Below are positions 16,813-25,900 of a DNA stretch of 64,000 nt, piece after piece (positions within the stretch are counted from its first letter, which is position 1; each line of letters opens with the position of its first letter). A model generated the notes under the pieces. That model saw only the letters and a list, made by a program, of their open reading frames with translations. It was not told the origin of the DNA and did not search any database. Source of the stretch: Domibacillus aminovorans (GTDB taxonomy: Bacteria > Bacillota > Bacilli > Bacillales > Domibacillaceae); the NCBI RefSeq assembly GCF_001643235.1, contig NZ_LQWY01000022.1:1-64000 (forward strand), in the 5' to 3' direction. The position numbers and the translations under genes were made by a program.

Positions 16813-17115
16813 ATGCACTTGTTGCCTCGTGAACAGGAAAAGTTATTAATTGTTGTGGCAGCGGATCTGGCAAGGCGCCGGAAAGATCGGGGACTGAAGC
16901 TGAATCACCCGGAAGCGGTTGCGTTGATTACGTATGAAATTTTAGAAGGAGCTCGTGACGGCAAAACGGTTGCCGAGTTAATGGAATATGGGACGACAAT
17001 TTTAACGGCAGACGATGTCATGGAAGGCGTGGCAGAAATGATTGATGATGTGCAAGTAGAAGCGACGTTTCCAGACGGTGTAAAACTGGTGACTGTTCAC
17101 GTGCCGATACGATAA
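16813..17115 (+). CDS. ureA: Urease subunit gamma
   Basis: 100 residues, the standard length for UreA. It reads [20 protein letters not shown] with [16 protein letters not shown] and LMEYG...[11 protein letters not shown], all typical. Structural subunit of the urease (urea to ammonia and CO2) trimer. GGAGGAATTTAT precedes ATG 16813. First gene of the seven-gene operon. Confidence 0.97.
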   Translation: MHLLPREQEKLLIVVAADLARRRKDRGLKLNHPEAVALITYEILEGARDGKTVAELMEYGTTILTADDVMEGVAEMIDDVQVEATFPDGVKLVTVHVPIR

Positions 17116-17131
17116 GGGAGGGATTTTTGAC

Positions 17132-17446
17132 ATGATACCTGGAGAATACATTTTAAAGTCAGACGATATTGTTTGCAATGAAGGACAGGAAACGAAAAAG
17201 ATTTCCGTTTTGAATAAAGGTGACCGTCCTGTGCAGGTAGGGTCCCATTTTCATTTTTATGAAATTAACGAAAGTCTTGAATTTGATCGAGATGCTGCCT
17301 TTGGATTTCGCTTAAATATTCCAGCGGGTGCAGCTGTTCGTTTTGAGCCGGGCGATAAAAAAGAAATACAATTGGTCGCATTCACAGGTGAAAGACGTGT
17401 ATATGGATTGAACAATAAAACAGAAGGATCATTAGACCGGGGGTAA
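17132..17446 (+). CDS. ureB: Urease subunit beta
   Basis: 104 residues, matching UreB. Signatures are [23 protein letters not shown], the [19 protein letters not shown] stretch and [10 protein letters not shown]. Structural subunit. AGGGAGGGATTTTTGAC lies before ATG 17132, 16 bases after ureA. Confidence 0.97.
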   Translation: MIPGEYILKSDDIVCNEGQETKKISVLNKGDRPVQVGSHFHFYEINESLEFDRDAAFGFRLNIPAGAAVRFEPGDKKEIQLVAFTGERRVYGLNNKTEGSLDRG

Positions 17447-17451
17447 TACAC

Positions 17452-19164
17452 ATGAGCTTTCGTATGACGAGAAAACAATATTCTGATATGTACGGTCCAA
17501 CGACAGGCGATGCCGTTCGTCTAGCGGATACAGATTTATTTATTGAAATTGAAAAAGACCATACGCAATATGGAGATGAAGTCGTTTTTGGCGGAGGTAA
17601 AGTGATCCGTGATGGAATGGGCAGTCACCCGCTTGCCGTTCGTGCCGATAACGTTCCGGATCTTGTTATCACAAGTGTCATTGTTTTAGATTATACAGGT
17701 ATTTACAAAGCGGACGTAGCTGTTCGTGATGGCAAAATTTTTGCGATTGGAAAAGCGGGCAATCCGCTATTGATGGATGGTGTCGATATTGTGATCGGCG
17801 CATCCACTGAAATTATTGCCGGGGAAGGAAAAATTTTAACAGCAGGCGGAATTGACACACATGTCCATTTCATTAACCCTGCTCAAGTAGAAACAGCTCT
17901 AACTGCTGGATTGACAACGCTGATCGGTGGCGGAACAGGACCAGCGGAAGGGTCAAAAGCAACGACGGTTACACCGGGTGAATGGAATATTCACCGCATG
18001 CTTGAAGCGGCAGAAGATATGCCGATTAACGTTGGCTTCTTAGGAAAAGGACACGCCGGTGCAGAAGAGCCGCTTGCAGAGCAAGTTCGAGCTGGTGTGA
18101 TCGGGCTGAAGGTTCATGAAGACTGGGGTGCAACACGTTCAGCAATTGATTTGTCTTTAAAAATCGCTGATGAATATGATGTTCAAGTCGCACTCCATTC
18201 CGATACATTGAATGAAGGTGGTTTTGCGGAAGATACAGCGGCCGCATTTAAAGGCCGTCTTATTCATACGTACCATACAGAAGGAGCCGGCGGCGGTCAT
18301 GCACCGGATATTATTAAACTGGCTGGCTATCCGAATGTGCTTCCTGCTTCGACAAATCCGACGCTCCCGTACACGGTGAATACGATTGATGAGCACCTTG
18401 ATATGTTGATGGTGTGTCATCACTTAAATCCGGATATTCCGGAAGATGTGGCATTTGCCGATTCGCGGATTCGGGGAGAAACGATTGCAGCGGAAGATAT
18501 TTTGCAGGATATGGGTGTGTTTAGTATTACGAGCTCCGACTCACAAGCGATGGGCCGTATTGGAGAAGTTGTTTTACGGACATGGCAAACAGCGGATAAA
18601 ATGAAAAAACAGCGGGGCAAATTTGAAAATGACAATGGCGTTGGTGATAACAATCGTGTAAAACGTTACGTTGCGAAATATACAATCAATCCAGCCATCG
18701 CACACGGAATTTCCGAGTACGTCGGTTCGATTGAAGTTGGAAAATTCGCCGATCTTGTATTATGGGATCCGAAATTTTTTGGTGTAAAACCGAACATGAT
18801 TTTAAAAGGCGGTCAGGCTGTCTATAGTTTAATGGGCGATGCCAATGCATCCATCCCGACGCCTCAGCCAATTTTGTATCGTCCAATGTACGGGACAATG
18901 GGAAAAGCAAAATATAAGGCCTCTATTACATTCGTCTCAAAGGCAGCGTATGAAGGCGGCGTTCATGAAAAACTGGGACTTCAAAAAACAGTCCTTCCTG
19001 TATACGGCATTCGATCATTGTCAAAAAAAGACATGAAAATGAACGATGCAACACCTGAAATTACGGTCGATCCAGAAACGTATGAAGTACGTGTGGATGG
19101 CGAACATATTACGTGTGACCCGGTAGAAGTCGTACCAATGGGGCAACGCTATTTCTTATTTTGA
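17452..19164 (+). CDS. ureC: Urease subunit alpha (catalytic)
   Basis: A 570-residue amidohydrolase that carries the di-nickel centre. The first metal site is DTHVHFINP; the carbamylated lysine lies in [11 protein letters not shown]; further ligands are HSDTLNEGG and [15 protein letters not shown]; the flap has [20 protein letters not shown] with the catalytic His. All expected catalytic residues are present, so the enzyme should be active once nickel is loaded by UreDEFG. Start ATG 17452 follows ureB by five bases. Confidence 0.98.
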   Translation: MSFRMTRKQYSDMYGPTTGDAVRLADTDLFIEIEKDHTQYGDEVVFGGGKVIRDGMGSHPLAVRADNVPDLVITSVIVLDYTGIYKADVAVRDGKIFAIGKAGNPLLMDGVDIVIGASTEIIAGEGKILTAGGIDTHVHFINPAQVETALTAGLTTLIGGGTGPAEGSKATTVTPGEWNIHRMLEAAEDMPINVGFLGKGHAGAEEPLAEQVRAGVIGLKVHEDWGATRSAIDLSLKIADEYDVQVALHSDTLNEGGFAEDTAAAFKGRLIHTYHTEGAGGGHAPDIIKLAGYPNVLPASTNPTLPYTVNTIDEHLDMLMVCHHLNPDIPEDVAFADSRIRGETIAAEDILQDMGVFSITSSDSQAMGRIGEVVLRTWQTADKMKKQRGKFENDNGVGDNNRVKRYVAKYTINPAIAHGISEYVGSIEVGKFADLVLWDPKFFGVKPNMILKGGQAVYSLMGDANASIPTPQPILYRPMYGTMGKAKYKASITFVSKAAYEGGVHEKLGLQKTVLPVYGIRSLSKKDMKMNDATPEITVDPETYEVRVDGEHITCDPVEVVPMGQRYFLF

Positions 19165-19173
19165 GGTGAAAAG

Positions 19174-19629
19174 ATGATTATTGAGAAAATTGTGGGACAT
19201 ATTGACGAGCTTGATCCGGAGCTTGTTGCCCGTACACATAAAGAAAAAGTGTATTTAGAAAGCAGTGACTTAGTGAAACGTATTCAGCGCGTCAAAACGG
19301 ATCATGGCCGTGAGATTGGCATTCGTTTAAGCGAATCCCGTGAGTTAAATGCGGGCGACGTGCTGTACATGGATGAAAAGAATATCGTTTTAATTGAAGT
19401 ATTTCCGGACGACGTTATCGTTATTCAGCCGCGAAGCATGAATGAGATGGGAACGATTGCTCATCAGCTTGGCAACCGGCATTTGCCAGCCCAATTTGAA
19501 GAAGATCAGATGCTCGTTCAATATGACTATCTTGTCGAAGAACTACTTGAGGAGCTCGGTATCCCGTATGCGCGTGAAAAACGAAAAGTGAAAAAAGCAT
19601 TCCGGCATATAGGACATAGTCATGGATAA
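19174..19629 (+). CDS. ureE: Urease accessory protein, nickel metallochaperone
   Basis: 151 residues with an N-terminal peptide-binding domain and a metal-binding domain ([20 protein letters not shown], including the conserved His). The C-terminus ends HIGHSHG, a short His tail rather than the long His-rich tail of enteric UreE. It delivers Ni2+ to the UreDFG-urease complex. GAGGTGAAAAG precedes ATG 19174; the stop overlaps the ureF start by eight bases. Confidence 0.95.
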   Translation: MIIEKIVGHIDELDPELVARTHKEKVYLESSDLVKRIQRVKTDHGREIGIRLSESRELNAGDVLYMDEKNIVLIEVFPDDVIVIQPRSMNEMGTIAHQLGNRHLPAQFEEDQMLVQYDYLVEELLEELGIPYAREKRKVKKAFRHIGHSHG

Positions 19630-20308
19630 CTATTTGCTGTCTTTATTTCAGCTATGTGATTCCAACTTGCCGACAGGAGCATTTAGTCATTCGTTCGGTT
19701 TGGAAACATACATACAGGAAAATAAAGTACACGATAAAGACAGTTTTTCAGAATGGCTGCGGATGTATGTAACAGGACAGCTCGTCTATACAGATGGACT
19801 GGCCTGCCGTCTTGCTTTTGAAGCGCTTGAACGAAATGATGCCGAGGAGATTTGGACGCTTGACCGGAAAATAACGGTACAAGCTCTTCCGAGAGAAACG
19901 AGAGAGGGCACGTATAAGATAGGGGAGCGCATGTTGACTATCGGAAATGATCTTTATCCAGCTCCTTTGCTGTCTCTGTATAAAGAAAAAACAGCGAACG
20001 GAGAGGCATTTGGTCATCCTGCTATTGTATTTACAATGATTGCTCACCAGTTAAATGTGCCGGAGAATGTCATTTTATCCACTTATCTTTATTCGACAAT
20101 CTTGGGTCTGACTCAAAATGCAGTGCGCGGTATACCACTTGGTCAGACGGCCGGTCAGTTTATTTTACGTGATATTCAGCAATCGATTACAAAAGCGGTC
20201 GAACAAATCCGGATAATGGACATCGCTGACTTTGGAGCTGTGGCCCCGGGTCTGGAAATTTCTCAAATGAAACACGAACGGGTACATATCCGTATTTTTA
20301 TGTCTTAA
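19622..20308 (+). CDS. ureF: Urease accessory protein UreF
   Basis: 228 residues, all-helical. It begins [21 protein letters not shown], the UreF signature, and has [19 protein letters not shown] near residues 165-183. UreF binds UreD and UreG and gates the GTPase during nickel insertion. Overlaps ureE by eight bases. Confidence 0.95.
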   Translation: MDNYLLSLFQLCDSNLPTGAFSHSFGLETYIQENKVHDKDSFSEWLRMYVTGQLVYTDGLACRLAFEALERNDAEEIWTLDRKITVQALPRETREGTYKIGERMLTIGNDLYPAPLLSLYKEKTANGEAFGHPAIVFTMIAHQLNVPENVILSTYLYSTILGLTQNAVRGIPLGQTAGQFILRDIQQSITKAVEQIRIMDIADFGAVAPGLEISQMKHERVHIRIFMS

Positions 20309-20331
20309 TAATGAAAGGACGTGCTTTTAAT

Positions 20332-20943
20332 ATGGAACCGATTAAAATTGGTGTAGGCGGCCCGGTTGGTGCCGGTAAAACAATGCTTGTCGAAAAATTA
20401 ACGCGTCACATGCAGGGTGATATTAGCATGGCGGCGATTACGAACGATATTTACACGAAGGAAGATGCTAAATACTTAATGAACAATGGTGTTTTGCCTG
20501 ATGACCGAATTATTGGCGTTGAAACAGGAGGCTGCCCTCATACAGCGATTCGTGAGGACACGTCAATGAATAGTGCGGCGATTGAAGAGTTGAAAAAACG
20601 CCACCCTGATTTGGACTTGATCTTCGTGGAGAGCGGTGGCGATAATTTGGCGGCTACATTCAGCCCTGAACTTGTTGATTTTTCCATCTACATTATCGAT
20701 GTGGCTCAAGGAGAGAAAATTCCGCGCAAAGGCGGACAAGGAATGATTAAATCAGATCTTTTCATTATAAATAAAATCGATCTTGCTCCGTATGTACATG
20801 CGAATCTAGATGTAATGGCTGCTGATACGAAAGTATTCCGAGGCGAAAAACCATTTATTTTCACGAACTTGCAGGACAATACAGGTTTGGATGAAGTCAT
20901 CAACTGGATTAAACAAAACGTTTTACTCGCCGGGTTGAATTAA
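20332..20943 (+). CDS. ureG: Urease accessory GTPase UreG
   Basis: 203 residues, SIMIBI-class GTPase. The P-loop is [17 protein letters not shown]; the metal-binding Cys-Pro-His is in [30 protein letters not shown] and NKIDLAPYV (guanine specificity) follow. GTP hydrolysis drives nickel transfer to urease. ATG 20332 is chosen because the AAAGGACGTG site lies at 20315-20324; a frame extension to 20311 has no site of its own. Confidence 0.95.
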   Translation: MEPIKIGVGGPVGAGKTMLVEKLTRHMQGDISMAAITNDIYTKEDAKYLMNNGVLPDDRIIGVETGGCPHTAIREDTSMNSAAIEELKKRHPDLDLIFVESGGDNLAATFSPELVDFSIYIIDVAQGEKIPRKGGQGMIKSDLFIINKIDLAPYVHANLDVMAADTKVFRGEKPFIFTNLQDNTGLDEVINWIKQNVLLAGLN

Positions 20944-20944
20944 G

Positions 20945-21769
20945 ATGGACAAATGGACAGGCGTTTTGCGTCTGAGCATGGAGAAAAAACGGGATAAGAC
21001 GGTAACAAAACAAGTATATTTCCAAGGTGCATTTAAAATGCTGCGTCCCCATTATCTTGATAACAGCGGACAAGCATGTTATTTTCTCATTAATCCAGGG
21101 GGCGGATATGTAGATGGGGACCGTTACCGGATGGAAATTACACTTGAGGAACAGGCTGAGCTGATCTTGACGACACAGTCTGCGACGAAAGTTTACAGAA
21201 CACCGCATACACCCGTTCTTCAAGAAAATGAAATCATCTTGAAAAAAGGCAGTGTGCTTGAATACATACCTGATCCGCTTATCGCCTATCGTGATGCCAA
21301 GTATAAGCAAAATACGATCATTCGGATGGAGCGTGGGGCCACCCTTTTTTATAGTGATATTTTAACACCGGGCTGGTCTCCAGATGGAGAGTGGTTTCGG
21401 TATGATTTGCTTCAATTGAAAAATGAAATTTATTTAGATGAAAAATTGATTATGTTCGATCATTTAAAGCTGCAGCCCGATGAAGCTGGTGTGGACGGGA
21501 TCGGTTATATGGAAGGGTATACTCATCTAGGTTCGATGATTGTGATGAGTGAACAAGTAAATGAGGACGTTCTTCAACGATTATACAGTGTAATCGGAAA
21601 AGATTTAGACGAGTGCAAAGCAGGACTGTCTCTATTGATAGAAGGCGGCTTTACATTGCGTATACTGGCTCATTCTACACAAAAAATTGAAGAACTCATG
21701 GCTGCTTGCAGCTCGTTTCTTCGCAAAGAATGGTATGACCGCGATCCAGTGGCTTTACGAAAATATTAA
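20945..21769 (+). CDS. ureD: Urease accessory protein UreD (UreH)
   Basis: 274 residues. Signatures are KTV..QVYFQGAFKMLRPHY, INPGGGYVDGDRYRMEI, LTTQSATKVYRTP, LEYIPDPLIAYRDA and SDILTPGWSPDGE. UreD scaffolds UreF and UreG on apo-urease. It starts one base after the ureG stop; placing ureD last (ureABCEFGD) is the usual Bacillus order. No nickel permease gene follows. Confidence 0.95.
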   Translation: MDKWTGVLRLSMEKKRDKTVTKQVYFQGAFKMLRPHYLDNSGQACYFLINPGGGYVDGDRYRMEITLEEQAELILTTQSATKVYRTPHTPVLQENEIILKKGSVLEYIPDPLIAYRDAKYKQNTIIRMERGATLFYSDILTPGWSPDGEWFRYDLLQLKNEIYLDEKLIMFDHLKLQPDEAGVDGIGYMEGYTHLGSMIVMSEQVNEDVLQRLYSVIGKDLDECKAGLSLLIEGGFTLRILAHSTQKIEELMAACSSFLRKEWYDRDPVALRKY

Positions 21770-21959
21770 TGAATGGACGAAGAACATAGTAAATCGCGTA
21801 TGGCAAGGTGGGGCATACACGTTTAGTTCTACTGCAAAAAGAAGAGCTGGAATGGTGAAATTGGGCACTGAATCTCGTGTCCAAAGGGAAAAAGAAAACG
21901 GACTACTTACTTTCACCAACCTAGAAGAAGCATTGGGACTGGCTGTTTTATTTGTATAA
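21770..21959 (+). pseudogene. Possible decayed small gene after ureD
   Basis: After ureD, ATG 21775 opens MDEEHSKSRMARWGIHV before a TAG. A neighbouring frame is readable across two stops: LVLLQKEELEW, stop, NWALNLVSKGKKKTDYLLSP, T, stop, KKHWDWLFYLYN. Replacing each stop by one base change (TGG, CAG) would give one continuous protein, so a point-mutated gene is plausible. I do not recognise the family, and it could be chance. Confidence 0.3.
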
Positions 21960-21960
21960 T

Positions 21961-22004
21961 AGGGACGTTTTTAAAAGGATTTCTTTTGAAAACGTCTCTT
22001 TTTT
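21961..22004 (+). terminator. Terminator of the urease operon
   Basis: AGGGACGTTTT (21961-21971) pairs with AAAACGTCTCT (21989-21999), with one G-T pair, followed by TTTTT. Confidence 0.85.
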
Positions 22005-22100
22005 GTTTTTTAAGAATGTAAAGCGATGGTTAATTAGCAGAACGTTTGCTACATTTAAAATGATAAGTAAAATATGGATGAGATAAGGGGATTAAAACTT

Positions 22101-22535
22101 GTGAAGATACTATTTCCGTTACTTGCAATCATTGGCGGTATCGCCGTTGCCGCTCAAAGTCAAATCAATGGAGGACTGGGAAAAAAAACAGGCATCCTTG
22201 AAAGTTCATTTATTTCGTTCGGTATTGGAACGCTTGCTTTGTTCTTTGCAGTCCTGTTCTTCGGAAAAGGCAATCTGTTAGCCGCAACGGCAGTTCCAAA
22301 GTGGCAATTGCTCGGAGGATTGTTAGGTGCTTTATATTTGACGATTTCGATTTTAGTCGTACCAAAAATTGGCGTGGCGTCTACTTTCGCCGCGGTTATT
22401 GCCGGACAAATCGTGATGGGTGCGATTATTGACCAATTTGGGCTATTTGGCGGCATGCGTATGCCCATTGATGCCAAAAAGGCCGTTGCGATCTTCTTGC
22501 TATTTGTATCGCTCTATTTGTTTAACCATAAGTAG
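22101..22535 (+). CDS. DMT-superfamily membrane protein (DUF606, YdcZ-like)
   Basis: 144 residues forming about five hydrophobic helices: FPLLAIIGGIAVAAQSQING, a typical DUF606 opening, then GTLALFFAVLFFG, WQLLGGLLGALYLTISILVV, GVASTFAAVIAGQIVMGAIID and AVAIFLLFVSLYLF. Half-size DMT-type transporters are thought to work as homo- or heterodimers; the substrate is unknown. The start is GTG 22101 with AAGGGG upstream, not the ATG at 22074. Single gene. Confidence 0.8.
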   Translation: MKILFPLLAIIGGIAVAAQSQINGGLGKKTGILESSFISFGIGTLALFFAVLFFGKGNLLAATAVPKWQLLGGLLGALYLTISILVVPKIGVASTFAAVIAGQIVMGAIIDQFGLFGGMRMPIDAKKAVAIFLLFVSLYLFNHK

Positions 22536-22537
22536 AC

Positions 22538-22576
22538 GTCTATTTCATCGTGCTGCCTTTAGATGAAATAATAGAC
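22538..22576. terminator. Hairpin after the DUF606 gene
   Basis: GTCTATTTCATC (22538-22549) pairs with GATGAAATAATAGAC (22562-22576) with small bulges. There is no clear T-run, so it is a weak terminator at best. Confidence 0.4.
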
Positions 22577-22663
22577 TCCGAGTTGAAAAACTTTACATCA
22601 CTAATTGTAGTTATTATAATTAAATAGGAGTCAAGATCATATATTTAAATGGAGGGATTTAAA

Positions 22664-23710
22664 GTGAGAGCAGCCGTTTGGTATGGTTTGAAAGATATCC
22701 GGGTTGAAGAACGTGAAATCTCCAACGTTTCTAGTGATCAAGTAAAAGTGAAAGTAGCATGGGCAGGTATTTGTGGTAGTGATTTACACGAGTATGCAGC
22801 TGGACCAAGTATTATTCCAGTATATAACGATCCTTTAACAGGTCAACAAGCACCATTAACGATGGGACATGAATTCTCGGGCGTTGTGGAAGAAGTCGGT
22901 TCTAATGTTCACGGTTTAAAAGAGGGCGATAAAGTAGCGATTAATCCATTAATTATTAGCGGAACACATAACGATCCACTAGTAGATATGTATAAAGGAT
23001 TTGCATTCGTCGGTTTAAACTCAGATGGTGGATTTGCAGATTTTGTCGTCGTTGATGAAAAAAATGTTGTGAAACTTCCTGAAAACATGTCATTAGAACA
23101 GGCAGCGCTCATTGAACCGACAGCTGTTACCGTGCAAGCAATTAAAGAATCACAAATGAAATTTGGTGAATCTGTCGCCGTTTTTGGTGCGGGCCCAATT
23201 GGATTATTGACGATTATTTCAGCAAAAGCGGCGGGTGCCAAAGAGATATTTGCTTTTGATTTATCAGAAACAAGATTGCAAAAAGCAAAAGAAGTTGGCG
23301 CGACACATGTCATTAATTCAGGCGAAAAAGACCCAGTTGAGTATATTAGATCTATTTATCCAGACGGTGTAGACCGTGCATTTGAAGTGGCTGGTGTCGC
23401 ACCTACGTTTAATCAAGCTATTGAAGTGACACGTGCACGTGGAATTGTCACGATCGTTGCTTTATATGAAAAACCAGTGAATTTTGAGCCAATGAAATTA
23501 ACAGCAAGCGGTGTACATATTGTATCGACACTCGCTTATGAGCCGGATGTTTTCGAAGATACGGTTAAATTAATGGCGAGTGGTCAACTTGATCCAACGC
23601 CTGTCATCACAGATCATATCGAACTAGAAGAGATCGTGAACAAGGGATTTGAAGCGTTAATCAATGATAAATCACAAGCGAAAATTCTTGTGAAATTAAG
23701 CGGTGAATAA
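22664..23710 (+). CDS. bdhA: 2,3-butanediol dehydrogenase-like zinc alcohol dehydrogenase
   Basis: 348 residues, medium-chain dehydrogenase: GroES-like domain, then a Rossmann domain with GAGPIGLL. Catalytic zinc ligands are Cys37 in GICGSDLHEY and His69-Glu70 in MGHEFSG. The four-Cys structural zinc loop is absent, as in Bacillus BdhA, and the overall pattern (GICGSDLHEY..GP..IP, EPTAV, LINDKSQAKILVK) fits acetoin/2,3-butanediol dehydrogenase; L-threonine or sorbitol dehydrogenase is the alternative. GTG 22664 is chosen: GGAGGG lies seven bases before it, inside a five-codon upstream extension. Single gene. Confidence 0.85.
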   Translation: MRAAVWYGLKDIRVEEREISNVSSDQVKVKVAWAGICGSDLHEYAAGPSIIPVYNDPLTGQQAPLTMGHEFSGVVEEVGSNVHGLKEGDKVAINPLIISGTHNDPLVDMYKGFAFVGLNSDGGFADFVVVDEKNVVKLPENMSLEQAALIEPTAVTVQAIKESQMKFGESVAVFGAGPIGLLTIISAKAAGAKEIFAFDLSETRLQKAKEVGATHVINSGEKDPVEYIRSIYPDGVDRAFEVAGVAPTFNQAIEVTRARGIVTIVALYEKPVNFEPMKLTASGVHIVSTLAYEPDVFEDTVKLMASGQLDPTPVITDHIELEEIVNKGFEALINDKSQAKILVKLSGE

Positions 23711-23741
23711 CAACCGCTGCAGTGAATGAGCAATATTTATG

Positions 23742-23777
23742 ATGGTGTCAGTCTCTAAGTGAGAGACTTGGCACTAT
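23742..23777. repeat. GGTGTCAGTC-type intergenic hairpin, copy 2 (degenerate)
   Basis: ATGGTGTCAGTCTCT, loop AAGT, then GAGAGACTTGGCACTAT form an imperfect stem followed by TTTTT. It shares GGTGTCAGTC with copies at 2631 and 29718 and overlaps the end of the DnaD-like remnant. It may serve as the bdhA terminator. Confidence 0.6.
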
Positions 23778-24295
23778 TTTTGACGTGCATCTTGGCACCG
23801 CGGAGTTCCGCTAAAAAGGATGCGCGGTCTTGTTCAAAGTGATCGTCCCATTCCATCACGCTCACGTCTTTTATAAACCAGTCCGGCAGCCGTTTTTTTC
23901 GTGCTCATTTTTTCGGTTTGTGACTGTCTTTTTTCCAATTTCGTAAAATGGCCCGAATGTATGCCCACGTCGTAATTCCTTTAGAACGGGCCAGCTCAAT
24001 CGCTTCTGGCACTTTTTCTATTCCGAGTGACTGTTCAAAAGCTTCACGTTCGGATACTGCATTTTGTTGCGTGTTCTGTCTTTTTAGAGAAGCAGCTGGC
24101 TTGACCGTCTCGTCTGTTTGTTTGGATTCCGTCATCTCGTCCATTGGATCACCTGGTCCGATAAGCGAGTCGAGTTTTTCAAGATCAATCGAATACCATT
24201 TCGTCCGGTCAAACGCCATAACACTAAACGTGCCTGTAAGAAGGTCACAAATCGGCTCATTTATTGACTTACATCGATTTTTATGATTAAGGTAA
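23755..24295 (-). pseudogene. DnaD-like replication protein fragment (phage-type)
   Basis: The minus-strand frame from about 24295 reads TFSVMAFDRTKWYSIDLEKL, a charged linker, then AIELARSKGITTWAYIRAIL and RNWKKDSHKPKK before a stop. PEAI..A...G...W.YI.AIL.NW is the end of a DnaD-type domain. After a frameshift it continues ARKKRLPDWFIKDV to TAG at 23755. The N-terminal DNA-binding domain is missing, so this is a broken phage or plasmid replication initiator. Confidence 0.6.
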
Positions 24296-24358
24296 ATATC
24301 AGAGAAGAGATAAACCATTCTGAGTAAAAAAACAATATTGAAAATAAGGAGCTGGTTC

Positions 24359-24757
24359 ATGATGGGAAAAGTGACGCCATTTTTAATGTTTCAAGGAAAT
24401 GCGGAAGAAGCTATGAATTATTATGTTTCCTTGATTGAGGATTCAGAAATAACGAGTATTACCCGTTATGGAGCAAATGAAGCAGGTGAAGAGGGGAGTG
24501 TTATGCAAGCTGCCTTCTCATTAAAAGGCCAGCAATTTATGTGTATTGATAGTCATATAAAGCATGAATTTACATTTACCCCTTCGTTTTCTTTATTTAT
24601 CACATGTGACACGGAAGAAGAAATTAACCGCATTTATGAAAAATTAACGGAGGGCGGGAGCATTTTAATGCCGTTAGATGATTATTCCTTTAGTAAGAAG
24701 TTTGGTTGGGTTGTTGATCAGTTCGGTGTTTCATGGCAATTGACCCTCCCAAAATAA
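24359..24757 (+). CDS. VOC-superfamily protein, PhnB-like
   Basis: 132 residues. TPFLMFQGNAEEAMNYYVSL at the N-terminus, FMCIDSHIKHEFTFTPSFSL in the middle and DDYSFSKKFGWVVDQFGVSW near the end match the PhnB/3-demethylubiquinone methyltransferase-like branch of the VOC fold. These small proteins are often of unknown reaction. The start is ATG 24359 (or 24362), served by AAGGAG at 24345-24350; seven upstream in-frame codons are not translated. A terminator follows. Confidence 0.85.
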   Translation: MMGKVTPFLMFQGNAEEAMNYYVSLIEDSEITSITRYGANEAGEEGSVMQAAFSLKGQQFMCIDSHIKHEFTFTPSFSLFITCDTEEEINRIYEKLTEGGSILMPLDDYSFSKKFGWVVDQFGVSWQLTLPK

Positions 24758-24783
24758 ATGATGTAAATGGAATGAGGATAAAT

Positions 24784-24820
24784 AAAAAAGTCGATTCTAT
24801 TACAGAAAATCGACTTTTTT
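24784..24820. terminator. Convergent terminator, VOC gene and MarR gene
   Basis: AAAAAAGTCGATT (24784-24796) pairs with AATCGACTTTTTT (24808-24820), perfect stem with A and T tails. Confidence 0.9.
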
Positions 24821-24838
24821 ATGTTGTCGCTTACAAAA

Positions 24839-25303
24839 TCAAAGGGAGTCAAAAAAATATTTGCTGTTGGGCCTTTCCACTGCATACGCTTCCATTACTT
24901 TTATCCACGAATCTTCATGTTCTTTACCGAGTTGATTAAAAATCGACTCCATTTGTTCAATTTGAACTTCAGTCAGCTCATCTAACAATTGTTTGCCGCT
25001 TTCTGTCAGAAACAATCTTTTAATGCGCTTATCGCTTTCATCTGTATCGGTGATGATATATTTTTTATCTTTTAATTGTCGAAGAGGTCCGTTTACGGCT
25101 TGTTTCGTTACTTCGAGGAGAGTCAGTAATTCGTTGATACTAAGTCCGGGAAGGTTGCCAATAAAAAAAAGAAGACGATGGTGAACTCGCTGGATATTAT
25201 ATTTTTCGGCAATGATGTCTGGCTTTTCATTGAAACTGCGATAGGCGAAAAAAAATAAAGCGATTTTTTTAAAATGCTGGTTATCATGAACAGTATTTGA
25301 CAA
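24839..25303 (-). CDS. MarR-family regulator divergent from cidAB
   Basis: 154 residues, winged helix: HRLLFFIGNLPGLSINELLT, then the recognition helix VTKQAVNGPLRQLKDKKYI and the wing DESDKRIKRLFLTESG. The start is TTG 25303, with AAAGGAG ten bases upstream; the frame runs on to 25369 without an ATG that fits. It is transcribed away from cidAB across 200 bases that contain two similar inverted-repeat operators overlapping the cid promoter, so it very likely controls cidAB. In B. subtilis and S. aureus the cid regulator is a LysR protein (CidR), so a MarR partner is a variation. Confidence 0.85.
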   Translation of the reverse strand: MSNTVHDNQHFKKIALFFFAYRSFNEKPDIIAEKYNIQRVHHRLLFFIGNLPGLSINELLTLLEVTKQAVNGPLRQLKDKKYIITDTDESDKRIKRLFLTESGKQLLDELTEVQIEQMESIFNQLGKEHEDSWIKVMEAYAVERPNSKYFFDSL

Positions 25304-25351
25304 GGCAATGAAACTCCTTTTTGTTTTCAGAATATCAAAAAAAACAAAAAA

Positions 25352-25420
25352 GGTCAAAAACATTGACATAATTCACAGGGAAGGGCTAAAATGATTGAGG
25401 CAAAAATATTGACCTAATCA
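25352..25420 (+). promoter_or_regulatory. cidA promoter with two MarR-type operators
   Basis: TTGACA (25363-25368), 17 bases, TAAAAT (25386-25391) is a near-ideal promoter. GGTCAA-AAACA-TTGACA (25352-25368) covers the -35. TGATTGAGGCAA-AAATA-TTGACCTAATCA (25392-25420) lies just after the -10 with 9 of 12 positions symmetrical. Both share a five-base A-rich spacer and a TTGAC half-site, as expected for one repressor binding twice. Confidence 0.55.
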
Positions 25421-25504
25421 TTTTATTGGCGCTTGTATTTATAACCTGTAAGGAGGGGAAAATCGTGTTCTTTTGATTTGTTCAAGGTGAACGCGCATTT
25501 GTCT

Positions 25505-25900
25505 ATGAAGTTCATAAAGGTTTTTCTGCAAATTGTAGTGTTATATATATTTTACATCGTGGGCGTTTGGTTGTCTGATAGGCTTCATTTGCCACTTCCG
25601 GGAAGTATAATTGGATTATTGTTATTATGGTTAACTTTAATGTTTAAGGTTTGTCCAGTGAATTGGATTGAGTCCGGAGCGAATTTTATTCTCTCCTATT
25701 TGCCGTTATTTTTTATACCGGCTACCGTTGGAGTGATGAATTACTTCCATGTTTTCGCTGGAAAAGGGATCTTTTTAATCTTGATCGTTGTTCTTAGTAC
25801 GCTTATCACGATGGCAATAGCCGGTTACACGAGTCAATATCTTGCTCAACGTGAAGAGACGAAACGAAAGGAATTAAAATCATGGAAAGAACGCTTATAG
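25505..25900 (+). CDS. cidA: CidA/LrgA-family holin-like protein
   Basis: 131 residues with four hydrophobic helices: VFLQIVVLYIFYIVGVWLSD, LPLPGSIIGLLLLWLTLM with the family PGSIIG motif, LPLFFIPATVGVM, and FLILIVVLSTLITMAIAGY. CidA/LrgA proteins act with CidB/LrgB in pyruvate or overflow-metabolite movement and murein hydrolase control. ATG 25505 gives the family length, but its site (AAGGTGA) is weak. A much stronger AAGGAGGGG sits at 25450-25458 before GTG 25465, which runs into TGA after three codons in another frame (see findings). The stop overlaps cidB by 19 bases. Confidence 0.85.
   Translation: MKFIKVFLQIVVLYIFYIVGVWLSDRLHLPLPGSIIGLLLLWLTLMFKVCPVNWIESGANFILSYLPLFFIPATVGVMNYFHVFAGKGIFLILIVVLSTLITMAIAGYTSQYLAQREETKRKELKSWKERL

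Noticed and set aside
21687-21959. 90-residue frame overlapping the end of ureD
   Set aside because: Its first 28 codons run through ureD in another frame and no ribosome site is present; only the part after ureD might be a relic.
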